Notes under the pieces: generated by a model
Seen by the model: the letters and a program-made list of their open reading frames with translations, nothing else
Databases searched by the model: none
What the model was told of the DNA's origin: nothing
Made by a program: the position numbers and the translations under genes
DNA from: a virus
Strand: one strand, 5' to 3'
Length of the DNA stretch: 34,247 bases
IMG/VR virus record: IMGVR_UViG_3300020411_000751
Location: 1 to 34,247 of that record
In this document: positions 12,193 to 17,505 of the stretch, piece by piece
How the letters are laid out: each line of letters opens with the position of its first letter
How positions within the stretch are numbered: position 1 is the stretch's first letter

Positions 12193-12640
12193 ACTTGGTT
12201 GGGCTAATAGAACCACTTAAGTGTGACCCAGGAAAACTCATTAAATTTATTCCTGGTTGGTGAATTGACACCATATAAACAAAGCCAAGTAAAAAAATTC
12301 CAGCGTATTGAATGGGTTAAAAGGATTTTCCTCCTATGTTTCGTTCAATACAGAAAGACAATGTTTGGTGCTGCATTGGGAATAAAAAAGCACTACTCGT
12401 TTCTTTCATGACGAGTATAAGAACGGAGTCGTGTTTTGTCGATGAAGTTCATCCTTCTAGCGAGGGGGTTGGTACCTATTTTTGTTTGTAGTTATTCCGA
12501 ATCTTGACGAGATAATCGGTGTGAAAAATGGATAAAGTCATAAAATAAAATTCCCTTGAAACTACAAAAAAAAAGGTTTTTACCCCTCGCTGGTATAATT
12601 TGGTGCAGATTAATTAGCAGTCCTAGGTTTACTGCTTAAA
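12193..12640 (+). ncRNA. Second large structured noncoding RNA candidate
   Basis: The 505-bp gap 12190-12694 lacks a credible gene but holds ordered structure. ACTTGG (12193-12198)/CCAAGT (12285-12290) encloses CACTTAAGTG (12214-12223), CCAGGA/TCCTGG (12228-12256) and GGTG/CACC (12259-12272). Next is GTATTGAA/TTCAATAC (12305-12351), then an H-type pseudoknot (12359-12393) and TACTCGT/ACGAGTA (12394-12417). A long rod runs from 12457 to 12593: CTAGCGAGGGG/CCCCTCGCTGG with one U-G, TTTGTAGTT (12485-12493)/AACTACAAA (12560-12568), and an apical CCGAATCT/AGATaaTCGG hairpin. AGCAGT/ACTGCT (12616-12636) follows. It could be the 3' end of the early transcript or a separate RNA. No known class recognised. 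Confidence 0.55.
12591..12599 (+). promoter_or_regulatory. Extended -10 promoter candidate
   Basis: TGGTATAAT is a perfect extended -10 (TGnTATAAT). No good -35 is visible, which extended -10 promoters can tolerate. It would start near 12606 and read the gene at 12695. A second TATAAT at 12681-12686 lies nine bases before that ATG and might give a leaderless message, but it lacks a -35. Confidence 0.45.
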
Positions 12641-12694
12641 TCAAGATGGAAACAGGTGCGTTGCTAGTTCTTGAGCCAAATATAATATTATGGT

Positions 12695-12964
12695 ATGAGT
12701 ATTTTGGATTTGAAAAAAGAATTTAAAAAACGAAAATTAAAGCTAACGCATTGCGTTGAATCTTTAGAAGAATTAAATGACTACCTAACGGTAGACATAC
12801 TTAAAAGAGGAAATGTAGATGCGACACTTGTTGCATTAGTTTCAGCAACAATGACTTTATCTTCCCAATATAATAAAAAACCTTTCTTTATAGATCTACT
12901 TTCATCAGCTTTAGCTACTATTCAATCTGAAAAATACCGAGAAGACGGTAATAAGCTAAATTAA
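12695..12964 (+). CDS. Hypothetical protein, 89 aa
   Basis: Soluble helical protein, basic N-terminus (LKKEFKKRKLKL), then a regular helical core (VDATLVALVSATMTLSSQYNKKPFFIDLLSSALATIQ). No family recognised. It has no ribosome binding site (AATATTATGGT before the ATG), so translation may start from a leaderless or near-leaderless message from the TATAAT at 12681-12686. It is the last plus-strand gene before the convergent late minus-strand genes. Confidence 0.65.
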   Translation: MSILDLKKEFKKRKLKLTHCVESLEELNDYLTVDILKRGNVDATLVALVSATMTLSSQYNKKPFFIDLLSSALATIQSEKYREDGNKLN

Positions 12965-13048
12965 GCTCATACAGAAGCTCTAATATTAGGGGGTACATTG
13001 ATACCGTATTTATGCCTGAAGGGCACTCTCCGTTAAGATATGGAGCTT
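12963..13048. other. Convergent intergenic region with small stems
   Basis: The 90-bp gap between convergent genes has AAGCTC twice (12963-12968, 12975-12980), either copy able to pair with GAGCTT (13043-13048). Inside it are small stems GGTA/TACC and TGCC/GGCA. No T-run follows on either strand, so a classical terminator is not supported, although the site is where transcription from both sides should end. Confidence 0.35.
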
Positions 13049-13054
13049 TAAATG

Positions 13055-13246
13055 CTATTCTTGATTGTGTTTTAGGTCTTTTTGCTGTTTTTCGTCTTCT
13101 TCCTTCATACATTGATAATGAGCATAATCTTTAGATGCAAAAGCAACAAATGATTGTTGTGAAGATACATCTTTTTTACAATATCTACATTGAGCAATGT
13201 ATCTATCTATATCTTCTAACTTTCTTTTTTTTGCTTTTTTTCTCAT
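13055..13246 (-). CDS. Small zinc-binding-like protein, 63 aa
   Basis: The frame opens upstream at a TTG (13288), but ATG 13246 gives a natural start (MRKKAKKRKLEDIDRYIAQ). CRYC (residues 20-23) and a later HYQC make a CxxC...HxxC zinc site. The N-terminus is very basic and the C-terminus acidic, then Lys/Gln-rich. It overlaps the upstream gene by 44 bases. It is the final gene of the long late minus-strand transcript. Function unknown. Confidence 0.65.
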   Translation of the reverse strand: MRKKAKKRKLEDIDRYIAQCRYCKKDVSSQQSFVAFASKDYAHYQCMKEEDEKQQKDLKHNQE

Positions 13247-13394
13247 TAAACTGATCTGTGTTTGGGGTATTATTGGCAATGTCGTCAATAAATTTATTTA
13301 ACTCATTTTCATAAGACATATCCTCACCATGTTCTTTATGATGAGTATAAGTTCTTTTATTCAAGAATGAGTTTTTTGATCGACCAGCTGCCAT
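13203..13394 (-). CDS. Hypothetical protein, 63 aa (start uncertain)
   Basis: Polar, Asn/Lys/Asp-rich protein ending in a basic KKSKKKKVRRYR-type tail. From ATG 13394 it reads MAAGRSKNSFLNKRTYTHHK but lacks a ribosome binding site. An internal ATG at 13319 is preceded by a strong GGTGAGGA and would give 38 residues (MSYENELNKFIDDIANNTP...). I keep the long form because the extra sequence looks like real protein, with the short form a serious alternative. Unknown function. Confidence 0.6.
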   Translation of the reverse strand: MAAGRSKNSFLNKRTYTHHKEHGEDMSYENELNKFIDDIANNTPNTDQFNEKKSKKKKVRRYR

Positions 13395-13575
13395 CTATAT
13401 TTTGTTCTAATTCTGCTTTAGACTTAATACATTTATAAGTAACATTTTCTGTAAATATTCTTTCAGCTTCACGCTTACCACGAAGGCATTGAGCCATTCC
13501 ATCAGTTTGTATTCTATGTTCTTTAATTTCTGCTCCTACAAACATTAATAAAGCTACTATTAACTCTGTTTTCAA
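13357..13575 (-). CDS. Small exported or membrane-anchored protein, 72 aa, TTG start
   Basis: The start codon is TTG at 13575, overlapping the upstream TGA (TTGA), with a strong GGAGGTGG just before it. The N-terminus MKTELIVALLMFVGAEI is a short signal or anchor. The rest contains two cysteines (residues 30 and 49) that could form a disulfide in the periplasm. It lies next to a membrane coiled-coil protein and the holin-like gene, so a spanin-like lysis role is possible, though nothing proves it. Confidence 0.65.
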   Translation of the reverse strand: MKTELIVALLMFVGAEIKEHRIQTDGMAQCLRGKREAERIFTENVTYKCIKSKAELEQNIDGSWSIKKLILE

Positions 13576-13997
13576 TTGCCACCTCCATTTTTATATTTAA
13601 GAGATCTATTAGAATCTTTTAATTTTTCAACATCAGCTAAAAGTTTCTCAACTTGTTTTTGTAAAAATTCAATATTAACTTTATTGTGCATACCATCTTC
13701 TTGTGCTTTTTGTAATTTTTCTACTTGTTTGTATAAATCTTCAATAAGCATAAATTGTTCACTATCTGCAGGAAGACTTCCTAAAGCACCACGAGGCCAT
13801 TTGATTCTAAACTCGGTATTCTTTTCTAAATCACTTGTCATTAATTGAAGTTCAGTAGAATGTTTATTAAGTTGTTCTACGATACCGAAATATGCCCAAG
13901 TGCCAATTGCTACCATACAGATCAACGAAGCTACTGTTTTCATCGGCATTTGCACAGCTGCTTCTTCAGATATTCTTAAAGGTTGTTTTCTGCTCAT
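13572..13997 (-). CDS. Membrane protein with C-terminal coiled coil, 141 aa (lysis region)
   Basis: One transmembrane segment at about residues 20-40 (TVASLICMVAIGTWAYFGIV) is followed by a periplasmic-type section (EFRIKWPRGALGSLPADSEQF). A long coiled coil with repeated VEKL then runs to the C-terminus (KVNIEFLQKQVEKLLADVEKL). This architecture is like an inner-membrane spanin (Rz), and the neighbouring genes encode a holin-like protein and endolysin. The start overlaps the 28-aa gene upstream by ATGA. Confidence 0.75.
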   Translation of the reverse strand: MSRKQPLRISEEAAVQMPMKTVASLICMVAIGTWAYFGIVEQLNKHSTELQLMTSDLEKNTEFRIKWPRGALGSLPADSEQFMLIEDLYKQVEKLQKAQEDGMHNKVNIEFLQKQVEKLLADVEKLKDSNRSLKYKNGGGN

Positions 13998-14080
13998 ACT
14001 AAATTAATTGTTGTTAATATTAATAACGAAGACCATAATAAAGTTAGAAAAAAGTAAACTCCTAACTTTACAAATTTCAT
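13994..14080 (-). CDS. 28-aa single-pass membrane miniprotein
   Basis: ATG 14080 overlaps the TGA of the holin-like gene (ATGA), and its own TGA overlaps the next gene's ATG, so the frame fits exactly between two coupled genes. The product MKFVKLGVYFFLTLLWSSLL... is one hydrophobic helix with a basic N-terminus. Position in the lysis cassette suggests a holin or antiholin accessory, by inference only. Length below usual gene-calling limits. Confidence 0.6.
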   Translation of the reverse strand: MKFVKLGVYFFLTLLWSSLLILTTINLV

Positions 14081-14457
14081 TTCTTACCTTTAAATATCTG
14101 AGTTCCTTTAATACCGTATATTGACGCTACAACGAGGATCCACAAATTTGTGAACCATGAAGGGAGCTGTTGGAATTGTTCGAAGAACATTTTAATTTTT
14201 TCTGAAGCTCCCGGATCATCACTAAAAACTCCATAAGCGATCACTAAAATTGGAAGCGTTAATATTATAAGTACTGCCTCGTCTTTCCAGTCTGATTGAC
14301 GAGCTTCTAATAATTTACCAGAATAAGCTAATTCTCCTTTAGCCATTTTCTCGGCATGTTTAGCAGCAGCATCTGACATTAACATTTTAGTTTCTTGTTT
14401 CTTTTTGTAGATGTGTGTTGCTGCGTTTAATCCTAATTTAAGAGCTGAGAACCACAT
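14077..14457 (-). CDS. Holin-like membrane protein, 126 aa
   Basis: Amphipathic charged N-terminal half (residues 1-58, KKKQETKMLMSDAAAKHAEKMAKGEL). Two transmembrane helices follow (about 60-80, AVLIILTLPILVIAYGVF; about 102-120, FTNLWILVVASIYGIKGTQIF) and a basic KGKK tail. Lying directly after the endolysin gene with a one-base gap, it is the best candidate for the pore-forming holin. Similar proteins in marine phages are annotated as hypothetical or holin. No experimental motif exists. Confidence 0.7.
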   Translation of the reverse strand: MWFSALKLGLNAATHIYKKKQETKMLMSDAAAKHAEKMAKGELAYSGKLLEARQSDWKDEAVLIILTLPILVIAYGVFSDDPGASEKIKMFFEQFQQLPSWFTNLWILVVASIYGIKGTQIFKGKK

Positions 14458-14865
14458 TTAATATTTCCATACATTAGGTCTAACAGCATACTTATCACCG
14501 TTATCTGTTGTTAAAAAATCAATATGAGTAAATGTTTTTGCAACTCCAATACCCATTGCTTGAGGATTGTAGTTCATTGCAAATCTAATTAACTTATATT
14601 GTGTTTGTGTATTTGTAGAAATATCAACAGCTAATCCTGTTGTATGTGGGCCATCCATACCTGTAGAAGATACCGAATTATTATGTTCAGGTGATCTATA
14701 ACCTGAAGTAATAGAAACTCCTTCACCATGCATATTTCTAAATGCTTGGCAAAAATCTAATACTATAGGAGATATATTTAATTCTCCAGTTCCTTGACAT
14801 TTAAATTCATCAGCAGAAAAGTTTGGCCATCTTTCTGCATCCCATTGATCAACAGAAGTTATCAT
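14458..14865 (-). CDS. Endolysin, M15-family peptidase
   Basis: A 135-aa zinc peptidase that cuts the peptide cross-links of peptidoglycan to release progeny. The M15_3 pattern is complete. It starts with FSADEFKCQG (16-25) and SGYRSPEHN (54-62). HTTGLAVDI supplies His74 and Asp81, and FTHIDF supplies His114. No signal peptide, so export depends on a holin. The ATG shares ATGA with the upstream 33-aa gene, and AGGAG lies ahead of it. The following gene is holin-like. Confidence 0.92.
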   Translation of the reverse strand: MITSVDQWDAERWPNFSADEFKCQGTGELNISPIVLDFCQAFRNMHGEGVSITSGYRSPEHNNSVSSTGMDGPHTTGLAVDISTNTQTQYKLIRFAMNYNPQAMGIGVAKTFTHIDFLTTDNGDKYAVRPNVWKY

Positions 14866-14963
14866 TTTTTATAACTCCTATATAAATGGTTTTTGTATTG
14901 ATTCCATCTCAATACCATTCTATCTTTAAAATTACTCCACCAATTTTTAAATTTATCTAGCAT
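14862..14963 (-). CDS. 33-aa Trp/Lys-rich cationic peptide gene in the lysis cassette
   Basis: ATG 14963 lies inside the end of the phosphoesterase gene (11-base overlap) and the TGA overlaps the endolysin ATG (ATGA). The product (MLDKFKNWWSNFKDRMVLRW..., ending HLYRSYKK) is strongly basic and amphipathic, with three Trp and several Tyr. That is the composition of membrane-active peptides. Exact coupling on both sides and the lack of any other use for the 87-bp gap support a real gene. Function inferred only from composition and place. Confidence 0.6.
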   Translation of the reverse strand: MLDKFKNWWSNFKDRMVLRWNQYKNHLYRSYKK

Positions 14964-15717
14964 ATTGTTTCTCCAGTCTATCCATAGAAATAAATTGACT
15001 TTCTTGGATGTGATTTTCCCAGATTCCGAGTTCAACTATTCCCCAACTCCACCCAGTTAAATTCAATTTAGCATACTCCTCAACATGATTAAAAGGCAAC
15101 GCACAACCTACATTAACTATTCTAACAAAGTTTCTATCCCCTATTTTAGGAGCTTTCCAATCTCTGTATTTATGAGTATGTCCAAAGACTATATCATTAG
15201 TTGCATCATTAGCTATTTGGATTTCACAATTTTTTCCTCCATATTCTTTACCCATAATATTGAGAGGGCAATGTGTAAAGGCCACCCCCCCTACATTTTT
15301 AAATGCCCCATAGGGAGAAATTTTCCAGTTACGCAATAAATAAGTATCATGCAGTTCTTTTTTCATCATACCTGCTATTTCAGGAATGTTCTCCTCAAAC
15401 TTATAAACTCTTTGTTCGTGGTTACCGAATGTACAATGTCTAGGTATTCTATCGTTATCAATATATTTATCTAATAAATTAATAGCAGATCTTAATGAGT
15501 CTATATCTACCATATAGGCATCTTTAAGTTTACCAGCTTGTGTAGAATTTTTTTGAAAATAACTTAAACTATCGAATGAAGCAAAATCACCTATTTGAAT
15601 AATGTAGTCAGGTTCTTGTTCTTTTATATATTTGCCAATCCATTTAAATCTATCTTGAGGTATATTAGGTGAATCATGTGTATCACCTATAACTATTATT
15701 CTGTGTCCTTTAAACAT
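14953..15717 (-). CDS. Calcineurin-like metallophosphoesterase, 254 aa
   Basis: Dinuclear metal phosphoesterase with all motifs: GDTHD (11-15), GDFASFD (43-49), GNHE (98-101), FTHC (147-150) and GHTH (179-182). Substrate unknown: nucleotides, DNA or phosphoproteins are possible, and phages such as lambda carry related protein phosphatases. No signal peptide is seen, so it is probably cytoplasmic. It starts three bases after the previous gene without a ribosome binding site, implying re-initiation, and is coupled to the 33-aa gene that precedes the endolysin. Confidence 0.9.
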   Translation of the reverse strand: MFKGHRIIVIGDTHDSPNIPQDRFKWIGKYIKEQEPDYIIQIGDFASFDSLSYFQKNSTQAGKLKDAYMVDIDSLRSAINLLDKYIDNDRIPRHCTFGNHEQRVYKFEENIPEIAGMMKKELHDTYLLRNWKISPYGAFKNVGGVAFTHCPLNIMGKEYGGKNCEIQIANDATNDIVFGHTHKYRDWKAPKIGDRNFVRIVNVGCALPFNHVEEYAKLNLTGWSWGIVELGIWENHIQESQFISMDRLEKQYAR

Positions 15718-15720
15718 AAA

Positions 15721-15960
15721 CTATTTCATAAAGAAATAGAAAACAGATCCAATAAGTCCACCAAGTAAAATAATAATTCCACCTGCACCTTTCCACCTAT
15801 TCATATCTGCTTTCATATCCTTTACATCCTTTCTTAATTCATCCATTGTTTTAATTAAACTTTTCATTCTTTCTGCACAAATCTTTTCATGAGAAGATAA
15901 TCTTACTGCAGTAACCATATCGCTATATTCCTTTGCAGATATTATCTTCTTTTTTCTCAT
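15721..15960 (-). CDS. Tail-anchored coiled-coil membrane protein, 79 aa
   Basis: A charged coiled coil (about residues 25-55, MKSLIKTMDELRKDVKDMKADMNRW) ends in a single transmembrane helix (GAGGIIILLGGLIGSVFYFF). This is the layout of small XhlA-like or spanin/holin accessory proteins found near lysis genes. It overlaps the upstream exported protein gene by ATGA. A role in lysis is inferred from layout and neighbourhood. Confidence 0.7.
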   Translation of the reverse strand: MRKKKIISAKEYSDMVTAVRLSSHEKICAERMKSLIKTMDELRKDVKDMKADMNRWKGAGGIIILLGGLIGSVFYFFMK

Positions 15961-16172
15961 GATTGAATAACCTCAATTGGTTGACAATAAAATTTAATAA
16001 GTGTTTGAAATTTATTAACATCTTCAATCTGATAAGATTTAAAAGTATTGTATGCATATTCATAACCTGCATGTCCACATTCGTGATATGAACTGAATTG
16101 CCCTTGAGGAATAGGTGCTGAGCATGTACCTAAAACTATAGAGCATACAATTATATTGAGAACATAAGTCAT
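15957..16172 (-). CDS. Small exported cysteine-containing protein, 71 aa
   Basis: An N-terminal signal-like segment (MTYVLNIIVCSIVLGTCSAP) is followed by a short mature part with Cys in HECGHAG and FYCQP that could form a disulfide. The cysteine after LGT is not a standard lipobox, since Thr is at -1. It is probably periplasmic. It is coupled to the following coiled-coil membrane gene by ATGA. An outer-membrane spanin partner is a possibility, not shown. Confidence 0.6.
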   Translation of the reverse strand: MTYVLNIIVCSIVLGTCSAPIPQGQFSSYHECGHAGYEYAYNTFKSYQIEDVNKFQTLIKFYCQPIEVIQS

Positions 16173-16214
16173 TTGTTGTTGCTATAAGTTTTATGTATTT
16201 TACTAAACGCACAA

Positions 16215-16694
16215 TTATCTAAAATTAATATTAATATTTACTCTAATTTTTTCATCAGTTTGTGTTACTGAAGAATGTTTTATATGACCATCAAATATAA
16301 CAGCTTGATTAGCTACCGAATGTACTTTCTTACCATCTTCAAATAAAGTATATCCATTATTAGTATTAACTGAATAAAGTAATACTTTGTGTTTAAAATC
16401 TCCATCTATATGAAATCCTGTAGTTATAGGTTTAGGAGTCTTGGTATATAAATTAACTTTACCTCTTAGTAATTCTTGATGTTCTACCTTTGCCATGATT
16501 GGATAAACAATAGGCATTAAATGATCGCTTAATGTTTGTTTGTCTTTGTATAGTAAATGACAAAAGAAAAAATAACTATCATCATTTGGATCTGCTGTTG
16601 ATGCCATATAATAATATGGAAAATCACTTTCCATTGTCATTGTCTTAATTGTTTTAAACAATGGATCTGGTAAAAAATTTTTAATAATTTTCAT
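16215..16694 (-). CDS. 2-oxoglutarate/Fe(II) dioxygenase-like protein, 159 aa
   Basis: The double-stranded beta-helix iron site is visible: HxD in TTGFHIDGDF (His95, Asp97), the distal His140 in GHIKHSSV, and Arg151 in EKIRVNININ for 2-oxoglutarate. The protein is short but complete for a viral prolyl-hydroxylase-like fold. Substrate unknown; marine phages often carry such enzymes near structural genes, where they may hydroxylate proteins or DNA. It overlaps the second oxygenase gene by one base, and the two diverge strongly in sequence. Confidence 0.85.
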   Translation of the reverse strand: MKIIKNFLPDPLFKTIKTMTMESDFPYYYMASTADPNDDSYFFFCHLLYKDKQTLSDHLMPIVYPIMAKVEHQELLRGKVNLYTKTPKPITTGFHIDGDFKHKVLLYSVNTNNGYTLFEDGKKVHSVANQAVIFDGHIKHSSVTQTDEKIRVNININFR

Positions 16695-17281
16695 TAATTA
16701 TAATTAAGTGCTAAACTTATTCTTTGCTTTTTGCCTATATGTTTTTGTACACAATGCTGTAAATGACTTCTAAATATAATAAGACTATTTTCTAAAGCAT
16801 TAAAAGAATATTGCTGAAAGGTTAATTCATTTAATCCTTCTACACCATTTGGTGGTAGCATATCTTGATAAGGATTGTTAAAACAAATTGGTGTTGCTTT
16901 ATCTATATTCTTTTCTCCTTCTATAATAAATATAGCTGAATACCTATGAGAAGCATGATTGTGAAATTCTTGATAGTCACCTTCGTTATAAAGATTTAAC
17001 CAAGCAGAATAAGGTTTGTCATAAACTAATTTAGATCCATGTGCATGATTAAAAGAAGTTACATATTCATTAATGACTTTTAATAAAACTTCAAAATGAG
17101 GATCGTCAATTAGATTATATTGATTAAAAGTATTTTTAAGTTGAGAGTACCAATTAGATTTATTTTCTTTTATTTTATTTAAAATGTTATTTGATTTCTC
17201 TTTAAGAAAATCTAATTCTAATTCATCAAAAATTTTATCTTTATAAAATATAGCTGTAGGAAAATATAATTTAATCACCAC
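16694..17281 (-). CDS. Second 2OG-Fe(II) oxygenase-like protein (TIGR02466-like), 195 aa
   Basis: The sequence SAWLNLYNEGDYQEFHNHASHRYSAIFII (residues 92-120) matches the TIGR02466-type core W-x-N ... H-x-H-x-x-S. His107 and His109 are the first ligands, His176 (LQHCV) the distal ligand and Arg187 (KKQRISLALN) the 2-oxoglutarate binder. HxH in place of HxD is normal for this group. It lies between the fibre genes and the shorter oxygenase with 7- and 1-base overlaps, so all are co-translated. Substrate unknown. Confidence 0.85.
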   Translation of the reverse strand: MVIKLYFPTAIFYKDKIFDELELDFLKEKSNNILNKIKENKSNWYSQLKNTFNQYNLIDDPHFEVLLKVINEYVTSFNHAHGSKLVYDKPYSAWLNLYNEGDYQEFHNHASHRYSAIFIIEGEKNIDKATPICFNNPYQDMLPPNGVEGLNELTFQQYSFNALENSLIIFRSHLQHCVQKHIGKKQRISLALNYN

Positions 17282-17505
17282 TTACCTATCGGACATTTAA
17301 TGTTGTGAAGTGATTTTGGTATTCTTACTTTCAATGGCATAAAACAATTACACTCTTTACATAATTTAAAGGTGTTATTAAACCTATCACATTTTTGACA
17401 AATTAAATATCTTTCTTTTGATAAAGAAGTTTCAGGATGGGGAGAGTTTTCTAATTCCTTAATATTTAAGGATAACTGCTCCTGTTTGTGTTCCTCCTCC
17501 ACCAT
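17275..17505 (-). CDS. Small CxxC zinc protein (DUF6171-like), start uncertain
   Basis: The C-terminal core has LICQKCDRF, LCKECNCFMPLKVRIP and KCPIGKW, six cysteines in pairs, as in small zinc proteins labelled DUF6171 in phages. The only ATG codons before the core lie inside the end of the preceding fibre gene, out of frame (17505, 17511, 17520, 17577). ATG 17505 gives 76 aa and the smallest overlap (47 bases). The end overlaps the oxygenase start by 7 bases. Function unknown. Confidence 0.65.
   Translation of the reverse strand: MVEEEHKQEQLSLNIKELENSPHPETSLSKERYLICQKCDRFNNTFKLCKECNCFMPLKVRIPKSLHNIKCPIGKW

Noticed and set aside
12359-12393. Pseudoknot read as a ribosomal frameshift signal or tmRNA element
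   Set aside because: No slippery heptamer or real overlapping genes at the site, and no tRNA-like domain or tag frame for a tmRNA.
12223-12411. A 62-codon plus-strand open frame starting at GTG after ssb
   Set aside because: No ribosome binding site, starts inside a palindrome and covers the pseudoknot region; the sequence does not look like a folded protein.
12520-12528. DnaA-box-like TTTTTCACA (minus strand) in the second noncoding region
   Set aside because: A single degenerate match. Another match, TTATTCACA, lies near 28029 inside a structural gene. No cluster, so no origin is claimed.
12918-13112. A 64-codon minus-strand open frame between convergent genes
   Set aside because: Overlaps the end of a plus-strand gene and the zinc-protein gene in another frame, has no ribosome binding site and includes small stem-loops.
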